From: a virus
Length of the DNA stretch: 51,918 nucleotides
Strand: one strand, 5' to 3'
Virus record (IMG/VR): IMGVR_UViG_3300006920_000057
Span: 1 to 51,918 of that record
Numbering within the stretch: position 1 is the stretch's first letter; the number at the start of each line of letters is the position of its first letter. Shown here piece after piece: positions 10,654 through 20,165 of the stretch. A program made the position numbers and the translations under genes. The notes beneath the pieces are model-generated. The model was not told where the DNA came from. It did no database searches and worked only from the letters and a program-made list of their open reading frames with translations.

Positions 10654-11166
10654 TTACTTTTTTAATTCTACTGGAGCGTTTTCTCCTGCCATCTGAATTA
10701 CCTTCTTACCTTTCTTAGGTGCTAAAGGTTTTCCTTTTTCATCTACTAGAGGGGCTGCCTCTGGAGTATAGATAGCTTTCTTTTCGAGTTCAGCTTCAAG
10801 ATCAGTAAAGAACTTTTTGTAGTCAAACGTTTCAGCGTTAACTGCAAACTTCTCAATAAACTCAATTGCTTCTTCACGTTCAGCGAAATAAAACTCTTGA
10901 GGTATTTTCATTAATACCTGCTTTTCTTTGTAAGGTTTGCCATTTGATTTTGGCTTCTTTGCTTTGATAATTTCACCGTCATCATCAATCCTAGGAACTT
11001 TCTGGAGATTCTCCTTCATGTTTGTAGTGATGGCAACCAATAGGTCTGTGTTTGTGTCATAGATAACTTCCATGTAAGGAGCATCTTGTGTGACAGGCAT
11101 CATTTTAAAAGTCTTGTCTTGTCCCCAATAGGTTGTGACAAGCATCATATTTTTTCCGTAACTCAT
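10654..11166 (-). CDS. Hypothetical replication-block protein
   Basis: 170 residues, basic, with Lys-rich linkers (IKAKKPKSNGKPYKEKQ near 65-80 and a PKKGKK stretch near the C-terminus). A structured alpha/beta middle is likely. No known family recognised. It is followed by a terminator and precedes PolB, so it may be strongly expressed and act with the polymerase; that is inference. Confidence 0.7.
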   Translation of the reverse strand: MSYGKNMMLVTTYWGQDKTFKMMPVTQDAPYMEVIYDTNTDLLVAITTNMKENLQKVPRIDDDGEIIKAKKPKSNGKPYKEKQVLMKIPQEFYFAEREEAIEFIEKFAVNAETFDYKKFFTDLEAELEKKAIYTPEAAPLVDEKGKPLAPKKGKKVIQMAGENAPVELKK

Positions 11167-11168
11167 AC

Positions 11169-11783
11169 TTAAGAATTTTGTTGGTTTGATTGCAAATCTA
11201 CGAGATTTTGTTTAAACATCCCAGATTTAAAATCAGTTTTTAATGATTCCTTTTCAAGATCCGGCTTAGAACAAAGCTCTCCTACTTCTAGTAGAGTCTT
11301 GTACATAGCGTTAATATCTCTCTTTTTAGAGACTAACATCTCTGCATACAGAGGCATATACTTTTTAGGGTATAGATAACTTTCAAGGTAGACATGATGA
11401 CTACGATGGCTTTTAAAGAAAGCAGTTACTGACCTCTTATGGTTAGTTGATAAGCGTGAGTATTTACCATTCACGAAATTGTTAAAGTCTTGTTTACGCT
11501 CGGAGAAATCAAACACGTAGGCTCCCACATTTCCATCAAGTTCTATGAACTCATGAAACAACGGATTACCCGCGAGCTTGACTTTCTCTAAGAGCTTGAA
11601 GTCTTCATCATCTCTCAAATGGTACAGGCATATAAACTTACAGTCTTTTTCTGTATAACGACCATCCCAACTTATATAAGTCTGGATGGGTGTTACACTA
11701 TGACCTCTCTTAATGCCAAGAGCAGGATATAAAAACATTCTGCTTTTTTGGATGTACGTTTTATGCAGTGATTTTATCTTCAT
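11169..11783 (-). CDS. Hypothetical protein
   Basis: 204 residues, rich in Lys, Tyr and His (for example FFKSHRSHHVYLESYLYPKKYMP). No transmembrane segment and no recognised motif. It sits 2 bp from the next gene and 13 bp from the RecB-like nuclease upstream, so it is part of the recombination/replication operon. Confidence 0.7.
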   Translation of the reverse strand: MKIKSLHKTYIQKSRMFLYPALGIKRGHSVTPIQTYISWDGRYTEKDCKFICLYHLRDDEDFKLLEKVKLAGNPLFHEFIELDGNVGAYVFDFSERKQDFNNFVNGKYSRLSTNHKRSVTAFFKSHRSHHVYLESYLYPKKYMPLYAEMLVSKKRDINAMYKTLLEVGELCSKPDLEKESLKTDFKSGMFKQNLVDLQSNQQNS

Positions 11784-11796
11784 ATTAATTTCAGTG

Positions 11797-12867
11797 TTAA
11801 AGGATTATTTCACCTGCACTGAATTTGTATGGAAGAGTATAATCTTTGTTGTCGTAATGCCATTTAGCTTCCTTGAGTATCTCTTCCATTTTAACCAACC
11901 ATTGGCTTAAGGATTCATTACTCACTGGGAAAGCATATATCTGGTCATACTTGTCAAAAACAATAAAGCGGATTTCAAATTTCCAACTATTATCAATTAC
12001 ATCTTTCAAGAACTCCATTGCAAGTTTTAAATATATTGCTGCTTGGAGCCAGTACTTCCAATACTCAACTGAGTCTGGGAAATCTGCTAAGGCCTTACCA
12101 CTAGTCTTGAAGTCATTAATACGGATCAGTTTGTTTTCTACATCCACCGTCATGTTGTCCAAGATGCCGCGTAAACCAAAAGGGTAACCCTCTAGGTCCA
12201 TTGTAAGGTCTAGTTCGTTGTATACACCGAACTTAACACCGTCTGGCTCTTTGTCCATACCTAACAGCTCTCTGGTCTTGACATCTGCCTTGATCATGTC
12301 TGCTGCTATGGTACATTTATCTAACATTCCGGAATCTATAATCTCTCTGCGTCCTTTATTCTTGAGGTAGTTGAAGTATGCTTCTGTTCTTGGTTCTACA
12401 ATTTTGTCTATTCTTTTTTGGTCACCGGTTCTTGCACCTTGCTTGGCCAAATCCTTATCATCTTTAAGGGCTTGGTGTAGATTCATTTCTACTAAGGCTG
12501 CTACGATTTCATTTGGGAAATCACAGAGTTCTAAGTCTGCATTTTTTACAACGTCTTCCTCTACTTTTTTCTTGTAGACATCAAACACCATGTGAGCAAC
12601 TTTTGCTGAGTTGTCACTAGGTAAATCTTCAGGGGTAACAACGAACTTCTCATCAAAGGCTCTATTATCCAATACCAGGTAATGGATTAGAGTTCCTTCT
12701 AAAAGATACTTCTCTGTCTTGATCTCCCTTTCTTTCAGCACATACTCCTTGTAGAATATGTTTGGCGCTGTCAGTAGTCGATTCAAACTACTGTAACTAA
12801 AACGGAAAGGCTTTTCATAAAATGCTACCTCTAAGAGGTGCTTGTCTTTCTCTGCTAATTGTGCCAT
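11797..12867 (-). CDS. RecB-like PD-(D/E)XK exonuclease
   Basis: 356 residues. Motifs expected of phage RecE/Cas4-like nucleases are visible: an early GTLIHYL with H62, an Asp in LRGILDNM (D237), the catalytic D-x-K in NDFKTSG (D252, K254), and a downstream Gln in LQAAIYL (Q275). It probably degrades double-stranded DNA ends from 5' to 3' to feed recombination, together with the Sak4 and SSB-like proteins encoded nearby. A role in host DNA degradation is also possible. Confidence 0.85.
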   Translation of the reverse strand: MAQLAEKDKHLLEVAFYEKPFRFSYSSLNRLLTAPNIFYKEYVLKEREIKTEKYLLEGTLIHYLVLDNRAFDEKFVVTPEDLPSDNSAKVAHMVFDVYKKKVEEDVVKNADLELCDFPNEIVAALVEMNLHQALKDDKDLAKQGARTGDQKRIDKIVEPRTEAYFNYLKNKGRREIIDSGMLDKCTIAADMIKADVKTRELLGMDKEPDGVKFGVYNELDLTMDLEGYPFGLRGILDNMTVDVENKLIRINDFKTSGKALADFPDSVEYWKYWLQAAIYLKLAMEFLKDVIDNSWKFEIRFIVFDKYDQIYAFPVSNESLSQWLVKMEEILKEAKWHYDNKDYTLPYKFSAGEIIL

Positions 12868-12883
12868 AGTTACATTTTAAAAT

Positions 12884-14023
12884 TTAAGATTCATCTTCTT
12901 CTTGGATCTGGATTTCGTCTGCGTCACTGACGAAGTCATCATCCAGTTGTCTTTCTGCTTCTGGTCTTAGAACTGGTCCTGTGATATAGTTTTCTGAAAC
13001 AAAACTTCTTGATTCATCTGCACCAAAGTGTTGAGTGATTCTTTGAACATTACTTCTGGTGAACTGCTTATGTTTCTTCATAATAGCAGTTAAAGTTTCG
13101 ATGTTGAGGTAGGAAACTTCTTTAAGTCCTATGCCGAAACAGCTGAGTAGGCCTTTGAAGTTTACGTGTTGAAATGCTTTTTGAGTTGATATCTTGCTGG
13201 AGAACTCCTTAAGCAAGAGCAACAAATATACAAAACTTTTATCAAAGTTTGCATTACTCATTATCTCCATCATAAGAACTATATTCTCATCATCTGCTGA
13301 AAGCCCCATTAACCTTAGGTCCTGGTACTTTTTCTCACTGATAATTATTTTTCCAACATTAAGTATTTTCAAAATTGCATCTTGAGAATAGATTGTGCAA
13401 TTAAGTTTAGCCATACCTTCTGGATTTGGGATGTAGAGTGTGCTTAATTCACTACTAATTATCCAACGTGGATTATAAAAATGATTTACAGCATTTGTAT
13501 TGACTACAGAAAGCGCTGAAGCTGTCTCCGATATAATAGCATCTGTTACACCGTGTTGCCACAAGCGACCATAATCATCCGTCTCCATGAATACAGCTTC
13601 CTCACAATTAAGGAGTACTGATTTTAATTTTACAGTTTGGTAACTATGTTCACCATAGATATCTTCAAACCATTCTGTTACAGCATCTGCTGTTAATTCT
13701 ATAAGGCGGTGCTTTTCAAACATGCCTTCTGTATTCTCTAAACCTTTGGTTGAAATAAATGCTGCTGTAGCATATTCAGGTTTAATAGTTACACTAAATT
13801 TTTCACGCACCTTAAAGCGTGGTACGGAACAGCCGGGGAAGAAGTACAGTCTATCTACTTCCGTTCCTGGTGTCCATTCATCTTCTACATTGAGTGCTTC
13901 TTTGATGTCACTGTTGGTCATACCTTTAACAATACTCATCTTGATTGTTGCAGCACCACCATTAGCACTCATATCCATAGGAGCACCTTGAGGTCTTAGT
14001 TTTAAATAAGATTTATAATTCAT
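12884..14023 (-). CDS. Hypothetical protein upstream of the RecB-like nuclease
   Basis: 379 residues. The N-terminus is Gly/Ala/Met rich, the centre is mixed alpha/beta, and the C-terminus is very acidic (about residues 355-379, DDDFVSDADEIQIQEEDES). Acidic tails are common on phage SSB and recombination mediators, but no motif proves that here. A GC-rich hairpin separates it from the AAA+ gene upstream. Confidence 0.7.
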   Translation of the reverse strand: MNYKSYLKLRPQGAPMDMSANGGAATIKMSIVKGMTNSDIKEALNVEDEWTPGTEVDRLYFFPGCSVPRFKVREKFSVTIKPEYATAAFISTKGLENTEGMFEKHRLIELTADAVTEWFEDIYGEHSYQTVKLKSVLLNCEEAVFMETDDYGRLWQHGVTDAIISETASALSVVNTNAVNHFYNPRWIISSELSTLYIPNPEGMAKLNCTIYSQDAILKILNVGKIIISEKKYQDLRLMGLSADDENIVLMMEIMSNANFDKSFVYLLLLLKEFSSKISTQKAFQHVNFKGLLSCFGIGLKEVSYLNIETLTAIMKKHKQFTRSNVQRITQHFGADESRSFVSENYITGPVLRPEAERQLDDDFVSDADEIQIQEEDES

Positions 14024-14038
14024 TTGTTGTTTAATAAT

Positions 14039-14058
14039 GGGGGAGCCGGAACTCCCCC
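14039..14058 (-). terminator. Terminator-like GC hairpin
   Basis: Perfect GGGGGAG/CTCCCCC stem with a 6-base loop between the genes ending at 14065 and starting at 14023. The minus-strand 3' side is ATTATT rather than a pure T run; the plus-strand side is GTGTTATTATTT. It is probably a transcription attenuator or a weak terminator. Confidence 0.55.
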
Positions 14059-14064
14059 GTGTTA

Positions 14065-15375
14065 TTATTTAGTTGCTAGATCCTGGACAGTAGGGTCACT
14101 TACCAGTTTCTGAAACTTCTGCTTGTTACCATTAAGAATCTTCTTAACGATCACGTACTTCAGGTCATCAGTAAACACGTCTGGTGTTTTGATTAATGCC
14201 TGTATTCTCTGAATGATTTCAGGAGTGATTGAATTACCTTGCGAGTAGTGTATCGCATAGTTAATTAACCTGGTGGTTAAGATACTTGCAATGTCTGCAC
14301 GGTAGTCAGTCCCATCATGCATGCACTCCTTCAACTCTTTCATCACACTTTCAGTACCTTCTCTCAAAAGCATTTCTTTAGGTGTGATTAACTTATCCAA
14401 CTTGTTCTTGATAAACCCTGTAAACAAAGTGGTTACCTCAGGCCCTACTGAACCTTCACCTACCATTTGTATCATAGGCAGCTTATCATTAAAGTTCTGG
14501 AAAGAACTAATTGAGTTGAAGAATGTTGTCAAACTTCTAGGATTGACACCTTTGTTTTCTCCTACAATTTCAGGGTGTGACAATACGAAGTTGATACATC
14601 TACCATCAACACCGTTTTGTTCAGCCCACTCAGCCCAACGTTCATGACTCCACTTCAAGACAGTACTTACGAATCTAGTTCGTTGAGCAACATCAATTGA
14701 GTTTACTAAATACTCTCCATTGTCTGGATTTGCAGTTAGTACAATGTGCCAATCTTTAGGCAGCTTCCAAGAGATATACTCCTGTCTATCTACCAACTCC
14801 ATCACGGCTTGGATGAATCTGATATCAGCTCTGTTCCAATCATCAAGGATTAAGATACCACCTCCTGTTTTATCAGCGATCCATTCTGGTGGACAGTATG
14901 ACATACGGTTCTTACCAGTGAAACTGTATCCCTGCTTGGTATAGAAATCTAATGCATTCTCATCTGCCCAAAGTGTATCACTTGATGTTGGTGTAGATGT
15001 TTGGATTGGATTTTCCACAGGAACCTTTGTCATGACTGTTTTCCCTTCAGCGTCAATCTTCTTTACAAACTTGTACTTAGGACCGGCTGCAGGTACAGCA
15101 GCTGGTGTTGCTCCACCTTTTGTAAGTTGGAACTGTCTTACTGGGAAACCTACAAGGTCACCCAACTCCTCAATCTGTGCTAGATTAAGTTTTACAAAAT
15201 TTAGATTCAAGTCTCCTGCTAACTGCAGTGCGATACTGGTTTTACCCAGACCTGAATCACCTATTATTTCTGTTGACACAGGCGTCTTTCCTGTAGATTG
15301 AATGTGTCTGTTATTGCTGATCATGTGCTCCATGAAACTTTTCATTTCATTAGCATCTAACTGTATTTGATTCAT
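14065..15375 (-). CDS. MoxR-type AAA+ ATPase
   Basis: 436 residues. Walker A is GDSGLGKT (39-46) and Walker B is GGILILDDWNRAD (172-184), with the N-R-A pattern of MoxR/CbbQ ATPases. A Pro/Ala/Thr-rich insertion spans about 84-135. The next gene downstream encodes a metallopeptidase/VWA protein, the usual partner of MoxR ATPases, and the two are 1 bp apart. By family analogy the pair acts as a chaperone-like remodelling machine; its target in this phage is unknown. Confidence 0.9.
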   Translation of the reverse strand: MNQIQLDANEMKSFMEHMISNNRHIQSTGKTPVSTEIIGDSGLGKTSIALQLAGDLNLNFVKLNLAQIEELGDLVGFPVRQFQLTKGGATPAAVPAAGPKYKFVKKIDAEGKTVMTKVPVENPIQTSTPTSSDTLWADENALDFYTKQGYSFTGKNRMSYCPPEWIADKTGGGILILDDWNRADIRFIQAVMELVDRQEYISWKLPKDWHIVLTANPDNGEYLVNSIDVAQRTRFVSTVLKWSHERWAEWAEQNGVDGRCINFVLSHPEIVGENKGVNPRSLTTFFNSISSFQNFNDKLPMIQMVGEGSVGPEVTTLFTGFIKNKLDKLITPKEMLLREGTESVMKELKECMHDGTDYRADIASILTTRLINYAIHYSQGNSITPEIIQRIQALIKTPDVFTDDLKYVIVKKILNGNKQKFQKLVSDPTVQDLATK

Positions 15376-15376
15376 A

Positions 15377-16567
15377 TTAATTAAGTTGTATTACGGTGCC
15401 TGGTAAGTGGTCACCCTGTGAATGTTCATTTGAAGAGAGTACCCATAGAACGTTTCCTCTGAAATCGTCCGGTGCTCCCGCCCCTCCGTCTGTTAGGTAA
15501 AACAAGCAGCTATATTTCTGCATGTTTTCATTGTAGTAGTCGATGACTGGTTGGAAGCTTGTGCCTCCTCTACCTTTGACTGTGAAGTCTTTCCTTGGGT
15601 CATAAGGACCGATCCATGAAATAGCTGTGTCACATTGGACAATAGTTACTTCAGCACCTGTCTTATGGATGTGATGAATTTCTTTTAAGAACTCAATTAG
15701 CTCTTCATCACAAACTGAACCTGAAGTATCAATAGCAACGAGCGGGTGCTTTTGCTGTTTAATCTTCAACCCTGGGAAATCAGGCGTTCTTTTGTTAAAC
15801 TTTCTCCTACTCTTTCTTGTATAAATCCTAGTGGACTTACCAACGAAACGTCTGAGGAAACCTTTCCAATCAAACTTAGGCGGTTCAGTAGCACGTACCT
15901 GTTCAAGGATACTTGCAATCTCTCCAGGAACTGTTCCCTGAGATTTAACTACTTGTTCTGCAGCCTGCTCCATAATGTGAGCAGTTTGTGCTTTGAGCAA
16001 ACGCTCAGTTGCCTCATCCATTTTCTCTACTTCCTCCCAGTCATGATTACTAAGTTGCATTGTGCTACCGTCTGGTAACTCAACTTCACTTTCACCATTC
16101 TCTAGGGCTTCACAGATAGCCTTCATCATCTCATCTTGTTTCTCTTGCTCTTCCATGAGTTTCTCATAGTAGTAGAAAGTACCTTTCTTTGGCTCAAGAT
16201 TCAAGTGTTCAAATCTTTCAAGAGTACAGCCACCTTCAGGCAGCCATTCCTCTTTAATGTACTGGTTGATTTCCAGATCCATTGCTATGTTTGCAATCTT
16301 TTTATCAGTCAAATGACTGTAGTCAGTCAAGTGAAAGAATGCTATGTGTAATAGCTCATGCTTTATTAAACCCATTCTCTTTTCATGAGGCAGTGTTTCC
16401 CAAAAATCAGGATCTATCTTCAGGTAGAAGTTCAGATCCTTACAGGAAACACATGCTGTTCCTACAGAGGCCCACTTTTTATTGAGCCCTATAAGAAACA
16501 ATCCGTAGAATGGTTCAATCAACATGAGGTCTTTAGTCACTTTCGACAAGCTCTCCTGGTTGTTCAT
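15377..16567 (-). CDS. DUF2201-like metallopeptidase/VWA protein
   Basis: 396 residues. The N-terminal domain has HELLHIAFFH (H70, E71, H74, H79), a zinc-peptidase type signature. The C-terminal domain has a MIDAS motif, AIDTSGS (D280, S282, S284), with a downstream GTSFQPV. This two-domain order matches VWA-like proteins paired with MoxR ATPases. A Glu/Met-rich helical linker lies at about 130-215. It overlaps the upstream gene by 35 bp. Whether the peptidase site is active cannot be told. Confidence 0.88.
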   Translation of the reverse strand: MNNQESLSKVTKDLMLIEPFYGLFLIGLNKKWASVGTACVSCKDLNFYLKIDPDFWETLPHEKRMGLIKHELLHIAFFHLTDYSHLTDKKIANIAMDLEINQYIKEEWLPEGGCTLERFEHLNLEPKKGTFYYYEKLMEEQEKQDEMMKAICEALENGESEVELPDGSTMQLSNHDWEEVEKMDEATERLLKAQTAHIMEQAAEQVVKSQGTVPGEIASILEQVRATEPPKFDWKGFLRRFVGKSTRIYTRKSRRKFNKRTPDFPGLKIKQQKHPLVAIDTSGSVCDEELIEFLKEIHHIHKTGAEVTIVQCDTAISWIGPYDPRKDFTVKGRGGTSFQPVIDYYNENMQKYSCLFYLTDGGAGAPDDFRGNVLWVLSSNEHSQGDHLPGTVIQLN

Positions 16568-16976
16568 ATCCTTCTTTTAGTTTAATGTTTAAGTCTAGGT
16601 CTTCTATGAAGTCATACCCAAGACTTTTTAATTGTTCCAACAAATAAGCACTGAATGTACTTAGGTAGAACTGAATCTGATCATACGGTGCTTTCATTAC
16701 TGTTAGCGCCTTCAGTATCACTTTGAAAGTAAATACTTTGCCTAGGTTTAGATCAGGTATATCCCCTAGACTCTTATAAATGGTAGGTGCGTGTTCCTCC
16801 CACATAGCGTTAGTAGCATGCGTGTACTTCTTTGCTAGAAGTATGAACGCCATGTTCTCCTTAAAGTTTTGCTCCTCGAGGATAGCAAGTCCTAAGACTT
16901 GATTTTCAGTGTCTGGAGATTCAAGCATTCTGCGAACGTTCTCAAATCTCTCACGAGTCATTTTTTCTGTATTCAT
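16533..16976 (-). CDS. Hypothetical helical protein
   Basis: 147 residues, almost all helical by composition. It starts at 16976, sharing one base with the stop of the gene upstream, and ends inside the VWA gene. No family recognised. The tight coupling suggests a function with the MoxR/VWA pair. Confidence 0.7.
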   Translation of the reverse strand: MNTEKMTRERFENVRRMLESPDTENQVLGLAILEEQNFKENMAFILLAKKYTHATNAMWEEHAPTIYKSLGDIPDLNLGKVFTFKVILKALTVMKAPYDQIQFYLSTFSAYLLEQLKSLGYDFIEDLDLNIKLKEGYEQPGELVESD

Positions 16977-17323
16977 TAGTCTTCAATTTTCTGGGTTCTT
17001 ATCATCCATTCTGGTGGTTTTGGGTTGTTAATGTTGTCTACCCATTCTTTAGCACTTGGTATTTTACCAAAGCAATCTTCTTTTACATGCTGCTCTCCGA
17101 TGTAACGCACATAAACGCGCTTCTCTTCTGAGTTATGTATGTAGTCACCGAATATTCTTTCACACTCAAAGATTCCCTCTGAGTGATGTCTAAACATACG
17201 GTGCTTGCTGTGGCCTATCCAAGCTTTGGTTTCATCAAACCATTTGTGAATGTGCAGGTAATCATTAACTACCCCGCCCCACCTCTTTACTGAAGATCGG
17301 GCGTGATCGTATGGGTGAGCCAT
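16976..17323 (-). CDS. DUF6915-like hypothetical protein
   Basis: 115 residues. The pattern AHPYDHARSSVKRWGG, followed by a W-x-D-x-T/S-K segment and RHHSEGIF, matches a small family often encoded by phages and bacteria (I recall DUF6915). The many conserved His residues suggest a metal site, which is untested. It shares a single base with each neighbour. Confidence 0.7.
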   Translation of the reverse strand: MAHPYDHARSSVKRWGGVVNDYLHIHKWFDETKAWIGHSKHRMFRHHSEGIFECERIFGDYIHNSEEKRVYVRYIGEQHVKEDCFGKIPSAKEWVDNINNPKPPEWMIRTQKIED

Positions 17324-17742
17324 TATATTTCAAGCTTACCATCAGGGTATGTGTAATCTACATTACTGTAATTGGTACCGTTATTAGCATACCATTTACC
17401 GTTCTTGGTGTCAATCAGTAGAGCGCCTTGACCTCCGTCATCATTCCACCAATCATCAAAGGTGTTTAAAATAGGATAAACCGCTTCTTCTACAAACGTG
17501 TAGATTTCTGCTTCATTCTCTGGTGTGATATCTTTAAGCATGTCCCAAGAATTGTAACTGCTTGCATCAATATTTCCATCAGCAGTACGACTAGTTTCAG
17601 CTTCACTTAGATAACCAACGTGATCGATGGCACCTGAATCACCAGATCCTGCATATTCAACAACGATGCTTGCAACACCTTGGTCACGTAGCATTGTCAG
17701 GACTCCTGTCCATGTCAATTTTGTTTCTTTTTTAGTCTCCAT
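17323..17742 (-). CDS. DUF6878-like hypothetical protein
   Basis: 139 acidic residues with a YAGSGDSGAIDHV motif near 30-42 and a WWNDDGGQGALLIDTKNGKW block near 98-116. This pairing is typical of a conserved uncharacterised family seen in phages and bacteria. Function unknown. Confidence 0.65.
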   Translation of the reverse strand: METKKETKLTWTGVLTMLRDQGVASIVVEYAGSGDSGAIDHVGYLSEAETSRTADGNIDASSYNSWDMLKDITPENEAEIYTFVEEAVYPILNTFDDWWNDDGGQGALLIDTKNGKWYANNGTNYSNVDYTYPDGKLEI

Positions 17743-18251
17743 TATCTAGGAAATTTACGGCGTGCATATTCCGCCATTAATAATGCGTCCACTAATCCGT
17801 CATGCGGTACGGAGGACTTGTTTGTCATCAGAAGATTGACTTGAGGAAACAATCGTTTAGCACACATCAAAGCCATAGCCTTGGTATCTACTTTACTCTT
17901 GGATCCTGTCTTGTAAATCTTCACCTGACCGTCAAACATTTCTGCTTGCCATTTTTTAGCAGGTACTTCTGTGTAACGAATGTTGTTACTAATACAACAC
18001 ATTCTTACAGCTCCATACTGCTCACCCATAGAAAAGGCTGTTTTCTTTGAGGATCCGAAGATCACTCCCAGCTTCTCATATACAGTCATTCCATTGAACA
18101 TTTCATAAGGTTCTAGAATAGCATTGAGTGCATGCCAATCAACTTCTTTCTTAATCATTGGCATTGGTCCACGGGCTATTTCACTACCGTCCTCACCGAG
18201 GATGTAGTAGGCGCCCTGTTTACCTATGTCTATTCCGATATACTTTCTCAT
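17742..18251 (-). CDS. RuvC-like Holliday junction resolvase
   Basis: 169 residues with an RNase H fold signature: D8 in GIDIGKQG, E59 in TVYEKLG, and HDGLVDAL (H150, D151, D155) near the C-terminus. These match the acidic catalytic set of RuvC family resolvases. It would resolve branched recombination or replication intermediates before packaging. The ATG overlaps the stop of a tiny membrane gene upstream (ATGA). Confidence 0.85.
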   Translation of the reverse strand: MRKYIGIDIGKQGAYYILGEDGSEIARGPMPMIKKEVDWHALNAILEPYEMFNGMTVYEKLGVIFGSSKKTAFSMGEQYGAVRMCCISNNIRYTEVPAKKWQAEMFDGQVKIYKTGSKSKVDTKAMALMCAKRLFPQVNLLMTNKSSVPHDGLVDALLMAEYARRKFPR

Positions 18252-18343
18252 TTGAGTAAAAAAATTATTATTGCAATAGCCTCTACAACGAGGGCTAGTA
18301 TTGCTAGGTTTAACGCTAACCTTGCTGTTCTACTGGCCTTCAT
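18248..18343 (-). CDS. 31-residue single-pass membrane peptide
   Basis: A short frame squeezed between primase and RuvC. It has a basic start (MKASRTAR) and one long hydrophobic segment (residues 9-30), ending in LLK. It starts 1 bp after the primase stop and ends with an ATGA overlap on the RuvC start, which argues for real translation. Function unknown. Confidence 0.6.
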   Translation of the reverse strand: MKASRTARLALNLAILALVVEAIAIIIFLLK

Positions 18344-18344
18344 C

Positions 18345-19343
18345 TTAGATTTGTTTTGCGGTGCCTGTTAGGGCTTTGGTTAATACTGGGTATATCTGAA
18401 TACGTGTATTCCGAATACCATGTGCTGCGGTTGCATCCGCTATATCCTTCTCCAACTTTAGGTGAGCGTATGGAATACCATACTCCTCCTCATACTTTTT
18501 CATAGCTCTGATACCAGGGGCATCATTATCTAATAAGGTACAGATGTTCTTGTACTTAGCTTTGTATGCGTTGATTAAGTGTTCGGGGATTAAAACATTC
18601 TCACTGTCAGGTGCAATCACTTCAGCATTTCTGAAGCCTAGCTTTGTAAAAGCCATTGCATCTTTTAGAGAACTACATATTACCAGAAACGGCACCTCAA
18701 ATGTGAGCTGGTCTGTTCCTTGAATGTAATCAACCACTTTGACAAACTTGTTTTCTTTTGACTTGGGTTGATATATTTTGTACAATGTGCCGTCCTTGCG
18801 GAAATAGCCATACACCATTGGATGGGACATGATAAGTTCTTTATCTACATCCTCTCTGCGCATGGTATAATTCTTTAAGGGTTGCACGTTAAAATGATCG
18901 AGAGTCTTAGAGCCTATTTTAAACTTGCTCCAGAATCTCTGGTCTACTTTGGTCCAATTACGTGGGGTAAAAGCGGACACTTTGAACTTCTCTTGTAACT
19001 TGAAGATTCTATCTCTGTATGCGTCTCCATTGGAAAGCACAAACTTGTTATAGTCATCAATGATTTTATGAGCAGCTTCTCCTCTGGTAGTAAGATGATA
19101 CATCTCTTTCACCATTTCAGTACCGTCTCCAGCGCGATCCGTTGAGAAGTCCTTGAAAAGGTACTTCCGTTTGGTTGCTGAATAGAATACAAAGAATGAG
19201 GGCTTAGTGTCATTAGGGTTGAAGATTGACTTCATCTTAATGTCTTGCCCCGTTAGCTTCTCAACGAGTTCTAAATAATGTTCAAAGACCCACTCTCTTG
19301 GAACCTCTGTAATACTTGATACAAATGATTTGGTTCTTAGCAT
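18345..19343 (-). CDS. DnaG-like TOPRIM primase
   Basis: 332 residues from the ATG at 19343, chosen because a terminator hairpin lies directly upstream. An N-terminal DnaG-like segment has NPNDTKPSFFVF near 42-53. The TOPRIM core has CSSLKDAM (223-230) in place of the usual Glu motif, and LLDNDAPG (D272, D274). The S/K-for-E change is a variant I recall from phage primases. It probably makes RNA primers for PolB. No Cys zinc-finger cluster is visible. Confidence 0.82.
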   Translation of the reverse strand: MLRTKSFVSSITEVPREWVFEHYLELVEKLTGQDIKMKSIFNPNDTKPSFFVFYSATKRKYLFKDFSTDRAGDGTEMVKEMYHLTTRGEAAHKIIDDYNKFVLSNGDAYRDRIFKLQEKFKVSAFTPRNWTKVDQRFWSKFKIGSKTLDHFNVQPLKNYTMRREDVDKELIMSHPMVYGYFRKDGTLYKIYQPKSKENKFVKVVDYIQGTDQLTFEVPFLVICSSLKDAMAFTKLGFRNAEVIAPDSENVLIPEHLINAYKAKYKNICTLLDNDAPGIRAMKKYEEEYGIPYAHLKLEKDIADATAAHGIRNTRIQIYPVLTKALTGTAKQI

Positions 19344-19355
19344 AGTGTTATAATT

Positions 19356-19380
19356 AAAAAAGGGGACCACCGGCCCCCCT
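19356..19380 (-). terminator. Intrinsic terminator after the SSB-like gene
   Basis: GC-rich hairpin (AGGGG with CCCCCT arms around 19361-19380) followed on the minus strand by TTTTTT. It separates 19407-20147 from the primase and fixes the primase start downstream of it. Confidence 0.75.
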
Positions 19381-19406
19381 CTTTTGTTGAACAAACTGAA
19401 CTGTTA

Positions 19407-20147
19407 TTAAAGTTCAAACTCTGCAGGAGGAGAGTCAGTACCGCTTACATCAGTAAGATCGGTTGACGTATCTTCAGCAGTCTCTTCATCACCTGAGAAC
19501 TCTTCCACCTCACGAGGCTCAGCTTTCTCAATGTGATCCGCCTCATTGAATACAAGAAGACGACTCTTAGGATTATCAAGTTCCTCAAACGGTACACCCG
19601 CTTTACTGAACTTAGGTAAGTACAAATCATGATTGATGTAACCATCATTGTTGTAGTACTCACGACCACAAATACAACAGTTCAAAGAAACACCTTTGAA
19701 TGGAGCATCTGAATTGAAAGCCTCAATCATATCCTCAATGGTGTTGTACTTCTCATCAGATTCATCCCACCATTTCATAGAAGCACCACCTAGTGCTTCA
19801 CAAAGGTTCTTGATATACTTCATGATTTCCTTATCACGACTGATTTCAATACCACTCTTAGTCTTCCCATCACGGAAAGCCCAACGGCTACCTTTGACAC
19901 GACCAACAGGCCCATCATAGTTCCCGCCATTAGGATTGTTTTTGTCTAACAAGAATCCAACAAAGTCCTCTGTAGGCTTTGGTGTCATCATTTCAAGTAT
20001 TAGAAAGTAACCATCTTCTGCTTTCAAGAAGTTTGGTTGATCTAATCTTATTTCTAAAATCTCAGCGCTGGTATTTCCAGGCTGGATGGTTTTCGGAAGG
20101 CCTCCGCCTTCACCACCGGTTTTTACATCTTTAGTGCTTAAAGCCAT
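19407..20147 (-). CDS. Candidate single-stranded DNA-binding protein
   Basis: 246 residues. A beta-rich N-terminal half follows a Gly-rich leader. The C-terminal 45 residues are Glu/Asp/Thr/Ser rich, ending in PPAEFEL, which resembles the acidic protein-interaction tail of phage SSBs. A Cys pair lies in NCCICGREYYN. It is the first gene after Sak4 and just before primase, and has its own terminator, as expected for an abundant replication protein. SSB is inferred from tail and context. Confidence 0.6.
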   Translation of the reverse strand: MALSTKDVKTGGEGGGLPKTIQPGNTSAEILEIRLDQPNFLKAEDGYFLILEMMTPKPTEDFVGFLLDKNNPNGGNYDGPVGRVKGSRWAFRDGKTKSGIEISRDKEIMKYIKNLCEALGGASMKWWDESDEKYNTIEDMIEAFNSDAPFKGVSLNCCICGREYYNNDGYINHDLYLPKFSKAGVPFEELDNPKSRLLVFNEADHIEKAEPREVEEFSGDEETAEDTSTDLTDVSGTDSPPAEFEL

Positions 20148-20165
20148 AACTTATGTGTTTTTAAA